From Clarkia xantiana subsp. parviflora (lineage: Eukaryota > Streptophyta > Magnoliopsida > Myrtales > Onagraceae), in contig JAPTYO010000017.1 of the NCBI GenBank assembly GCA_036873135.1, positions 11,718,001 through 11,782,000 of the forward strand: DNA of 64,000 nt, given 5' to 3'. The position numbers and the translations under genes are program-made. Shown here piece by piece: positions 55,160 to 64,000 of this stretch (position 1 is its first letter; each line of letters opens with the position of its first letter). The notes under the pieces were generated by a model, which was not told the origin of the DNA, searched no databases, and saw only the letters and a list, made by a program, of their open reading frames with translations.

Positions 55160-56436
55160 TGATGCAGCGTGATGGGATAGATGGATCAAAAACTTGTTGA
55201 TTCGAAAGGGAATGCTGAGATTTGATGGATAGAGGGCGCAATAACTCGTTGATTCAAAGAATGTCGAGAATTTGATGCAGGATAGAGGAAAACCTCAATT
55301 CTTTTCATATATCAATAAACTGAATGTAAAGAATGCTAAACATGTCTTAAATACTGAAAAAAAAAATCCTAGCCCTAGATAAAAATTCGAAATTTGCAAA
55401 CAGACTCTAACAAAACCGACAAATTACAAAAAAGACTGACAGAAACATAAAACTGCAATTTCAACCCCCTAAATGAAGGAATTTGGCAGAAAAACGTCAA
55501 ACCCTATAGTTTACTATAGATCTTGCTCAGATCGCCGTATATGCATGAAATACAGTACTCACACGCCGAAATCCGACACTTCAAGATCTTCCACATCATT
55601 CTTCCGGGAAAGAGAAGATTCGCCATCGAATCTTGCGCAACGATAGCCAGTAATAGGAAGCAGGAAGAAGAACACACTTAGCCCCAACATCATAAAAAAT
55701 TTCACCTGAAGCGGTGCTCGAGTGTGGTCAGGGTGCCGACGTTGGGGTTGATTTGCCTTGTGGCTTGTACCCGAAATCGGAGGTCAAGAGACCTTCGAAT
55801 TCGCTCTTGGCGTCGGAGAGATGATGATTTCAGGATCATGGAAGGTGGGGTGATGGTCGATCATCGCTGTAACATCTTCATCTTCAATGTACTCATCATA
55901 AATTGGATTATCAAGAACAACAGCAGTTTTGGTATGATCTGGTGCCAGCCAATCAAGGAACGGCATCGCGCAGAATCTTCGGCTCTGATACCAATCTGAT
56001 GCAGCGTGATGGGGATAGATGGATCAAAAACTCGTTGATTCGAAAGGGAATGCTGAGAATTTGATGGATAGAGGGCGCAAGAACTCGTTTGTTCAAAGAA
56101 TGCCGAGAATTTGACGCAGGGTAGAGGAAAACCTCAATTTTTTTTCATATATCAATAAACTGAATGTAAAGAAGGCTAAACATGTCTTAAATACTAAAAA
56201 CAAAAACCCTAGCCCTAGATAAAAATCCGAAATTTGCAAACAGACTCTAACAAAACCGACAAATTACAAAAAAGACTGACAGAAACATAAAACTGCAATT
56301 TCGACCCCCTAAACGAAGGAATTTGGCCAAAAAACGTCAAACCCCATAGTTTACTATGGATCTGGCTCAGATTGCTGTATATGCATAAAATACAGTACTC
56401 GCATGCCAAATCCGCACTTCAAGATCTCTCACATCA
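55160..56436 (-). mobile_element. Complete TRIM-type LTR element, 1.28 kb
   Basis: Direct LTRs 55160-55598 (439 bp) and 55997-56436 (440 bp), each TG...CA on the minus strand (TGATGTG to TGCATCA). On the minus strand the 5' LTR (right copy) is followed by GATTGGTATCAGAGCC, the initiator-Met primer-binding site. The flanks GATTT and GATTC agree at four of five bases, a probable target duplication. The internal region is only 398 bp. LTRs are clearly alike with scattered differences. No gag or pol, so it depends on another element. Confidence 0.85.
55784..55966 (-). CDS. Short ORF inside the TRIM (60 aa)
   Basis: Starts at an ATG about 30 bp after the primer-binding site on the transcribed strand. 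The protein is acidic and reads MPFLDWLAPDHTKTAVVLDN, then PIYDEYIEDEDVTAMIDHHP. It resembles no gag that I recognise. The position, first ATG downstream of the LTR, is what a translated leader ORF would have. It may be a captured host exon or chance. Confidence 0.3.
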   Translation of the reverse strand: MPFLDWLAPDHTKTAVVLDNPIYDEYIEDEDVTAMIDHHPTFHDPEIIISPTPRANSKVS

Positions 56437-56525
56437 GATTCTCCTACAAATGTGTCAATGATCAATCAAACACAACCAACTTCTATCCAACACTATCTAA
56501 CAAATTATTCAAACATCTAAAACTA

Positions 56526-58110
56526 TTACTTCTACCCGAACACGGTCAGCTGGAGCTTGTCATATCCAACAGGGATTTAAACCAAATTGGTACATAGGTA
56601 AACAACCCAAAACGAATTGGTACCTTCACTAATTTTTGTTGCTTTTTGGTACCCGAGTTATCCTAGGTGTTGCACCGTTATAATTTCTGGTTAAAACTAA
56701 CAGAATCTCATTTCGGCGCGTGAAAAGACCTAAATACCATTTTTACAGAATAACTACATAATAGCAACTCAAAACATTGGAACCCAATATCTCACTCATT
56801 TCTTCATCTTTTTGGATGAATATTTTTTTGAAACCGCATAACTTTTCGAGATCTATGCAACCAAAATAGCCGTAAAGTGATTTGCCTAGTTTTTTTTTTT
56901 TTTTTTCCAATAAACACCGTTTTCCATGTTAATTTATTCTTTTTTGTATCAAACTCCACCGCATTCTAACATTTATTACCCTTGATCACCCACATTTTTT
57001 TTTACTAATTGGATTCTAATATTACAATCAAACCGTTGCTCTTGGATTCCAACACTTCTGTTTATATATTTGTGGACACGTTGAAAAATTGACCAGTTCT
57101 GCAGGTCTTCGATTTTAGAAGCTTGACATGGTCCAACATAAAATTGCAAATGGAAGCAGTTTCTGGCAATAACTCGAAAGAAAATTTACTGGTTGTCTCT
57201 AGCTACATAATGGTAAAAATTCTTTGTGTGGTTATGTTAATGTCAGTTCATCTATTTCTCACATTATGGTCATCCCTTAGGATACTGAGAGTATCAATTT
57301 CCACATGTAGATTAAATGGGAAATAAAGTATTTCTTCTTGGTGTCCATTCTAAAAGTTCTTCCAATACCCTTAACAGTACTTTTCCTATTGTTCTACTTC
57401 AAGTATGAAACATCTTTATCTATCTAAGACCCATATGTTCTCTTGTAGTGACGTCTATTGATTTAGAGACACACCAGTATAGTTTATTGAAGATATCAAG
57501 AAAAGTTCCAGTAAATATAGATTGCATAACAATTGATTCGACAGACTTTCATTTTTTGTTTTCTTTTGGATGAAAGATATAACATCAATTTGGTTCTTAA
57601 ACAGAAGTGTTGGAATCCAAGACCAACATTTTGATTGTAGTATTAAAATCCAAATAGTAAAAAAATTGGCTGATCAAGGGTGATAAGTGTTAGAATACGG
57701 TGGAGTTTGATACAAAAAAGAATGAATTAACTTGGAAAACGATGTTTATTGAAAAAAAAATTGGGAAAATGACTTTACGCTATTTGTGTTGCATAGATCT
57801 CGAAAAATTATGCGGTTTAAAAAAAAAATCGTCCAAAAAGATGAATAAATGAGTGAGATATTGGGTTCAAAAGTTTTGAGTTGCTATTATGTAATATTCT
57901 TCAAAAAAAGGGTATTTTTGTATTTTCATGCACCAAAAATGGGATTCTGTTAGTTTTAACCAAAAATTGTAACGGTGCAACACCCAAGATAACTCGGGTA
58001 CCAAAAAGCAAAAAAAATTAGTGGAGGTACCAATTCGTTTTGGGATGTTAATCTAGGTACCAATTTGGTTTAAATCTCTATCCAACAAGGACACCAACAC
58101 CAGCATCTTA
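56526..58110 (-). pseudogene. ADP/ATP carrier C-terminal relic, split by a Mutator-like element
   Basis: Reading the minus strand across the insertion gives AGVGVLVGYDKLQLTVFG followed by TAG AAG TAA TAG. The intact gene at 32919 ends [20 protein letters not shown], so the first Lys codon of the terminal KKY has become TAG and the Tyr codon TAA. Parts: 58110-58079 and 56571-56526. Sequence upstream of AGVG is not recognisable, so only about 20 codons survive. It differs from the local carrier at several sites, so it is not part of the 22635-33291 duplication. Confidence 0.7.
56572..58078. mobile_element. Foldback Mutator-like element, 1.5 kb, with 9-bp target duplication
   Basis: Ends GGGATTTAAACCAAATTGGT and the inverted complement of GAGATTTAAACCAAATTGGT. 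Flanked by a perfect 9-bp duplication TATCCAACA (56563-56571 and 58079-58087). The inverted repeats cover several hundred bases per side: GGTACCCGAGTTATC, GTTAGTTTTAACC and CTCGAAAA/ACTTTACG blocks recur in inverse order. A short unique centre (about 57080-57590) has no recognisable protein. Confidence 0.9.
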
Positions 58111-59023
58111 AACTCATCCGTTCAGTTGACCTTGATTTAATTTTATTTGGGCAACCAGTTTCATGGAATTTCTAATATCCTATTGGATCTTGATGATCGA
58201 GGTTGCACCTAATCTCGCACTTCCACACATGCATGGAGGGATAGACCGGGTCGTTGCTTGGTAATTTCACTCTGAAGCTCAAGTCAGTATTTTGTAAATA
58301 GATATAGGAATATTTTAAGAGTAGAGAGAGAAATCTTAGCCCCAAATGATGAAATGAGAAGATGTATTTATAGGCTTTAGGGTCAGGGTTAAGGTTTTAA
58401 CACTGGTTACCTTTAACATAACCTCGGTGCTTGGTTGATTAATTGTATCGCTTCTTGGGCAATGGTCCGTCTCACTCTTAGGCTAGTATCATATATCTAT
58501 GGAGGAGGTTGTAGGCTTGATATGTTATCTATTTTGCTAGAGGGATTAATTGTTGAAGAATGATCATTGATAGTATTGGTCATCGTATATTGCTCCTGAA
58601 TCATATGTCGAACACTTTGGGTGGTTTTCTTCGAATAATTTTATCTAAGTGACTTACTGAATATGCTTAATGCGTTCGGGCGATTGGACCGATGCGTCAT
58701 AATTAGAAAAAACTCCTTAGAAGCAAACCACGTTCTTTGAAGAAAGATCCACACGATCTTGACGGTGGTTCGCACGGACTTGAGGGTGGTCCGCGCGGAC
58801 ATTTTTGTGTTCCGCTCGAACTGATCTGAGTGGATCATATAGTGTCCGTTCGGACTGATCCGAGCGGATTACATAGTATCATTCAGACACCAAGTGTCAT
58901 ACAGGATACTCTGGCGTCCCGCGTGGACACTTGTGATCTGCGCGGACCATAGTTACGTGCGACATTTAGTGTCACAAGTGTTGGATTCTAGGGGAGAATA
59001 AATACGGATCATAACTTAGGCAT
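58111..59023. other. Intergenic flank left of element D
   Basis: No gene found. At about 58745-58960 there are repeated motifs of the GGTCCGCGCGGAC and GATCCGAGCGGA kind. The last five bases GGCAT (59019-59023) should be the target duplication of element D. Confidence 0.45.
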
Positions 59024-59721
59024 TGATGGGCTTCGCTGTGGCCGTTAGGCCCTTCAACAGCGAGCAAACGGTGAATAGGGCCACTGGGCCCTCAATGGAG
59101 GTCAAGATGACCCAGGCGAAGGGTCCCGACAGAGGGAGTCCCGATAATGAAAGGTCCCGACAGAGTCGGTCCCGATAGGTGAGCTGGATGCTCCCGATGA
59201 GATGCCTTTAAGTAGGCCCCGATGACGAATCCCTGAGAACGATTGGCCCTGTCACGATGACGAGGGGCCCCGAGCGGTGACACAACGAGATAACTCTGGA
59301 GTCCCCGATATTAGTCGGGACTTGCTATCAGAGGATGAGGCCGAGATACGCGGGGCGTGGCTGAGATACGCGGAGCGTGGCCGAGATACGCGGGGCATGA
59401 CCGAGATAAGCGAGATCATGGCCTAGATAGGCGGGATCGTGCCCGAGATACGCGGAATACGGGCTAACCACCCCAACGGTTCACCAGGTAACTGAGGTAC
59501 CTCTCCGCCTATAAAAGGGCAGAGGTTACCTCAGAGCACATTACGTTTTGAGATACGCTACTTGAGATTACTGCTTGCCAGTCCGTACGAGATACTCATT
59601 TAAGCATCAGAGAGGGATTTTGGGTCACCGCCCGGTCTATCCCCTCTTTGCAGGATTGCGTGGAGCGAAGGAGCTAGGACCGCCGTCAAAGATCGCACCG
59701 GAGTTCCACCGTGATCCAACA
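59024..59721 (+). repeat. 5' LTR of element D
   Basis: 698 bp, TGATGGGCTTCG to GATCCAACA, followed by TTGGCGCCGTCTGTGGGAA (primer-binding site). TATA box CCTATAAAAGGGC at about 59508-59520. Upstream, about 59338-59455, five or six copies of a unit of about 20 bp containing GAGATACGCGG.GCGTGGC. Clearly diverged from the LTRs of B and C but alignable at both ends. Confidence 0.85.
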
Positions 59722-59757
59722 TTGGCGCCGTCTGTGGGAACGTAACAAAAAGCTGAT

Positions 59758-61497
59758 ATGCCTTCTACTCGTTCAATGGCGGCTGGCAAGCAAAGAAGAC
59801 AAGGACAATCTGGTGGTTCCCGTCATCCTACTGGGACGACTCTGAATTCACCACCGGAGCATGCTGAGGACCAGAACCTCCCCGCGGAGGTCTCCCGGAC
59901 AGGGGGGCATAATGAAGCTCCTGAAGATACTGCTGCTCAACACCAGGGGAATAGGGAGCAGGAGGCCATGCCGATGTTTTTGGCAGCCGTGGAGGCCATG
60001 CTGACGAGGGCTGTGGCGGAGGCCATGCCGATGTTTTTGGCAGCCGTGGAGGCTCTCTTAGATCGGAGGGAGGCTGCGAGGAGGCAAGAGGAGATGCCCC
60101 CACTAGAAGAGGAAGCGCCCCCACCAGGAGAGGTTCAGAATGTGCGAGAGGTTCAGCCCCGAAGCCAGGGCAGGAGTAGGGAGTCCGCTCAATCAGAACG
60201 ACTTGTGGTTGATGGGCCAGGACCAGTGCAGCATAAGACCATTCCCCTTAATGGTCCCATCACCCCCGATCAGGTGGTGAAGATCGTGAACATCTGCATG
60301 GGAGAGCAGAAGCCGCTGGTGTCGGAGCTGAGGGATCGATCCACCCATCCCTTCGTTCCTCGACTCATAGACACCCTCGCCCCGCCAGGGCTGGGTATCC
60401 CTACGATTAAGGAGTATGATGGCGAGGGAGATCCGGTTCGTCATGTCCAGAAGCACCTTATGGCGTGTCTGGGCAGAGCCCCGAATGAAGATATCGTGTG
60501 TACGCTGTTCCCGAAGACACTTGGTGAGAGAGCCCTGACCTGGTTCTTCAGTCTGCCCCCAGGCTGCATCACTTGCTGGGCTGATATGCACGACAACTTT
60601 ATTCAGCAGTACCAGGGTCGCAGACGTCTGTTGAAGAGTGTGAGGTCCCTGACCCAGGTGGTACAGAGGCCCGATGAGTCGCTGGCGCACTATTACCAGC
60701 GATACACGACCAACGTGGCGGAGATTGACGAGGAGATTTCGGAGGGTGAAACCATCCGTACCTTCATTCGGAACCTAACAGCCCCTACGGTTCCGACTTG
60801 ATGCACAGCGTGGCTGAGAAGGCTGTGTGGAATATAGAGGCACTGCAGAAGATAGCCGCTGGAGAGCTTGAGCCCCCGAATTCGAATAAGGGAAAGCAGT
60901 CGGTCAAACCCTTAGATGAGCGCAAGTCGAAGGATAAATCCGAGAGCAGTCGAAGTCGAGGTCGCCCTGATCGGAGGGATGATAGGCGTTCTTCGAAGAA
61001 GGACAGGCGAGAGGATCATGACATTCCTCTCAACAGCTCTATGGCGGAGGTGTTAACGGTCATGGTGCGACAGGGTATCTCCAGGTACCCCCCGAAGAAG
61101 GAAGGAGAATTTTTGGGATCCCGCAGCGATCGCTACTGTCGATTTCATCGTGCAAATGGTCACGACACCAATCATTGTCGGGAGTAGAAGAAGGAGATCG
61201 AAAAGCTGATCCAGAAGGGGAAGCTTAGGGAGTTTATCGGGGAGAAGCGGTGTCGATCCCGTTCTCGATCCCGATCACGGTCCCGTTCCCGATCCCGCGA
61301 TCGGTCCCCAAAGAAGAAGAGGTCTGACCCGGAGTCTTCTGGTGCCCGTAAGGAGAAGCGGGGCACTATCAATGTGATACACGGAGGATTTGCCGCGGGA
61401 GGCGATACCTCGTCCTCCCGGGAGGTTTATGCCTCTAGAATTCCCGCTGCTGTGGTGCTGGGTAAGAGGTCCCGATCCTGGACCCTGAAGGAAGAAG
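59758..61497 (+). pseudogene. Element D gag (frameshifts and stop)
   Basis: Starts at ATG 59758 (MPSTRSMAAGKQRRQ). The N-terminal half is open, unlike in B and C, and has an internal duplication (EAMPMFLAAVEA occurs twice, about 59965-60055). The capsid includes IPTIKEYDGEGDPVRHVQKHL, LGERALTWFFSLPPGC and ISEGETIRTFIRNL. A 1-bp deletion at about 60785 shifts the frame. About 12 residues seen in B (ARVKQQIDVQES) are missing near 60850. The knuckle YCRFHRANGHDTNHC is intact, followed by RE and a TAG at 61185. The Arg/Ser-rich tract (RSRSRSRDRSPKKKR) follows. An extra base near 61497 shifts the frame into protease. Confidence 0.88.
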
Positions 61498-63849
61498 ATG
61501 GTGATCTCCTTTTCGTCGGAGGATCTCGTAGGCGTGGAGACTCCGCATGATGACGCTTTGGTCGTGACCTTGGATGTGGATGGGTACGAGATGAAGCGGA
61601 TTCTGATCGATGGAGGGAGCTCCTCCGATATTCTGTTCATGGATGCGCTGGAAGCCATGGGGAAAACGAAGAAGGACCTGAAGGAGGCGAACTTCCCGAT
61701 GGTCGGATTCTCTGGCTTTACCTCCTATCCGCTAGGAGTGATCACCTTACCAGTGGAGTTTGGTAGCGGGTGGAAATCGGAGAAGAGGAACGTGGAGTTT
61801 GTTGTAGTTGAGTCCACGGGGACCTACAACGCGATTATCGGGAGAACTATCAACCCCCTGATGGCAGTTGCCTCGACTGTGCACCAGAAGATGAAGTTCC
61901 CGACTGACCATGGAGTCGGAGAGGTCAAGGGTGACCAGGTGGCTTCCGGGAAATGTTATGTTAACGCCACCCGAAGGAAAAGACGAGAGGCTATGACTGT
62001 CCTCCAGACAGATGCTGATCCTAGAGAGGAGTTTGGGCGTCCCGCCCCCGTAGAGGACTTGAAGGAGGTCGAGATTGACGGGCCTCAGAGGAAGGAGAAA
62101 ATCGGGTCTGCTCTGACCGAGGAGACAGCCCGAGAATTGATCGATCTACTGAAGGAGTTCAAGGAGCTGTTCGCCTGGTCTCCGAGTGACATGCCAGGAA
62201 TCAGCCCCGATGTGATCGTACACGAGTTGAAGATCGATCCCGCGATCAAACCTATCACACAGAAAAGGCGTCCGATGGGCACAGACAAGAGGATCGCGAT
62301 CCAGCAGGAGGTGGGCAGGTTGCTCGATGCTGGGTTTATCAAGGAGCTCCGATTCCAGACTTGGGTTGCTAACCCGGTGCTGGTGAAGAAGAGCAATGGG
62401 AAGTGGCGGATGTGTGTTGATTTCCGCGACCTGAATAAGGCTTGCCCGAAGGATTGTTACCCACTCCCGAGAATCGACCAGCTGGTGGGTGCCACGTCGG
62501 GACATGAGCTGTTGAGCTTCATGGATGCGTACTCGGGCTATAACCATATCAAGATGGCTAAGGAAGACGCCCCCCACACTGCCTTTTATGCTGATAGCGA
62601 CATCTATCATTACGATGTCATGCCTTTCGGACTGATTAATGCTGGGGCAACCTACCAGCGGATGGTGAACAAGCTGTTCGGAGATATGCTGGGGAAGACC
62701 ATGGAGGCTTACGTGGATGATATGCTAGTGAAGTCCCGACAAGCTAAGGATCATGTGCACAACCTAGCCACGACGTTTGAGCGGATGAGACTTCATCAGG
62801 TTCGCTTGAACCCGACAAAATGTGCCTTCGGAGTCCACTCGGGGAAGTTTCTGGGCTTTATGGTGAGCCGAAGAGGAATTGAGGTGAACCCCGAGAAGCT
62901 AAGGGCGATCGAGGAGATGCAGTCTCCGATAAACCATCGGGAGGTGCAAGTGCTGAATGGCCGACTGGCTGCAATGAATCGCTTCCTGTCCAAAGCGAGT
63001 GACCGATCAATGCCATTTTTTGAAGTCCTGAGGGCCAACAAGAAGTTTGAATGGACCGCCAAGTGTGAAGAGGCGTTCCAGGCACTCAAGCAGCACCTTC
63101 GCACCCTCCCGCCGTTAGCGAAACCAGCCCCAGGCGAGCCGCTCTATCTTTACTTGGCTGTTTCTGAATTTGCCATTAGCTCAGTATTAGTGAAGGTTGT
63201 CGAGGGTAATCAAGTCCCCGTCTATTATGTAAGCAAGGCGTTTGCCAAATCTGAAATGAATTATCCCGCCGTGGAGAAGTATCTATTTACGTTGATTATT
63301 ACGGCTCGGAAGCTGAGGCCTTACTTCCATGCACATGAGATCACTGTGTTGACGAACCAGCCTCTGAAGCATTTTTTGAACCGACCTGATGCGTCGGGGA
63401 GATTAGTGAAATGGGCAGTCGAGCTTAGTGAGTTTCGTATACACTTTGCTCCGAGAACGGCTATTAAGGGCCAGACATTGGCGGATTTCATAGCAGAGTC
63501 TACAGCCCCCGATCTGGAAGAAGCGGGCCCTGTAGAGGGGGCAACCATAGAGGTCCTGACAGCAGAACAACCAGAGATGGCAGAGCAATCAGAACAGCCA
63601 AACGAGGAAAATACTTGGGAGATGTACACGGATGGCTCCTCGAGTTCAGATGGATCAGGAGCAGGGTTTGTATTGATACCACCAGGCGGAGGTGAGCCGC
63701 TGCGATATGCTTTGGTCTTAACATTTAGGGCCACGAACAACGAAGCTGAGTACGAGACTCTTATCACGGGCCTGAAAATTGCTAAAGGTACGGGAGTTGC
63801 TCACTTGAGAGTGAAGTGTGACGCGGCCCTGATTGTGAACCAGGTTTAA
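61498..63849 (+). pseudogene. Element D protease, reverse transcriptase and RNase H domains
   Basis: Open for 783 codons. Protease: PHDDALVVTLDVDGYEMKR and ILIDGGSSSDILFMDAL. Reverse transcriptase: NPVLVKKSNGKWRMCVDFRDLN, FMDAYSGYNHI, MPFGLINAGATYQRM, YVDDMLVKSRQ. RNase H: VYYVSKAFAKSEMNYPAVEKYLF and EFRIHFAPRTAIKGQTLADFIAE. The start of the archaeal-type RNase H: WEMYTDGSSSSDGSGAG and NNEAEYETLITGLKIAKG. Ends at a TAA (63847-63849), where B and C encode Gln in VNQVQGNYE. The same frame continues to 64000 (KSFDIEAIPREENVEADALSKFA). One residue is missing in GRT-INPLMA compared with B. Confidence 0.9.
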
Positions 63850-64000
63850 GGGCGATACGAGGCGAAGAGCCCGATGATGAGGAAGTACCTTCGCGAGGTG
63901 CAAGTCTTGAAGGAGAGCTTTAAAAGCTTCGACATCGAGGCGATCCCGAGGGAGGAAAACGTGGAGGCAGATGCCTTGAGCAAATTTGCCCTGGGGGCAC

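Larger units (their letters stand above)
59024..64000 (+). mobile_element. LTR retrotransposon D (same family as B and C), 5' part, runs off the window
   Basis: The 5' LTR and internal region through the archaeal-type RNase H lie in the window. The order and protein sequence match B and C. Coding is broken by a 1-bp deletion in gag, an in-frame deletion, a stop after the zinc knuckle, a 1-bp insertion before protease and a TAA in RNase H. The 3' half, including integrase and the antisense gene, lies beyond 64000. Confidence 0.93.

Overview
The window is plant nuclear DNA, most likely from a dicot. The host genes have short GT-AG introns. The repeats are typical plant families: Ty3/gypsy elements of the Tat/Retand type with two RNase H domains, TRIMs, Mutator-like foldback elements with 9-bp target duplications, hAT MITEs with 8-bp duplications, and a Helitron. 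I cannot name the species. By eye about three quarters of the window is transposon-derived.

Layout. (1) 1-1584: end of a Mutator-like element, a TRIM-like LTR pair and unassigned AT-rich DNA. (2) 1590-23930: minus-strand LTR element A1. It has gag, protease and a second gag-like domain but no reverse transcriptase or integrase that I can find, plus a plus-strand antisense gene. A related 11.1-kb element, B (10972-22100, plus strand), sits inside the A1 gag with target duplication GTAAT. (3) 22635-33291: an imperfect tandem duplication (about 3.5 kb before later insertions). Each copy carries the A1 LTR and gag start, a broken C-terminal piece of a Switch 2/ERCC6-like SNF2 helicase, and the last exon of a mitochondrial ADP/ATP carrier gene. 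Copy 1 later gained a hAT MITE and copy 2 a 2.9-kb Mutator-like element that itself contains another. (4) 32919-39685: the two intact host genes, both on the minus strand: an ADP/ATP carrier (3 coding exons, 359 aa) and a URI/RPB5-interacting prefoldin (11 exons, 402 aa; a Mutator-like element lies in intron 9). (5) 40134-42456: Helitron, Mutator-like element and TRIM debris. (6) 42464-54725: 12.3-kb element C, minus strand, same family as B, with target duplication TATAT. (7) 55160-58110: a complete TRIM with a short ORF, then an ADP/ATP-carrier C-terminal relic split by a Mutator-like foldback element. (8) 59024-64000: 5' part of element D, same family as B and C.

How the parts relate. In B, C and D the gag-pol frame is broken by several nonsense codons and indels, although the two LTRs of B differ at only about 8 of 739 positions and those of C at about 9 of about 730 plus one 6-bp indel. 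These copies were probably mobilised by enzymes supplied in trans. A1, B and C each carry, near the 3' LTR and on the opposite strand to gag-pol, a multi-exon gene resembling the Pfam 'putative gypsy type transposon' (Transposase_28) family. In B and C it has a TATA box about 165 bp upstream of the ATG. In C its frame is free of stops while the surrounding gag-pol is dead. The host genes are ordinary housekeeping genes: nucleotide exchange across the mitochondrial inner membrane, and RNA polymerase/prefoldin assembly. No RNA genes or CRISPR arrays were seen.
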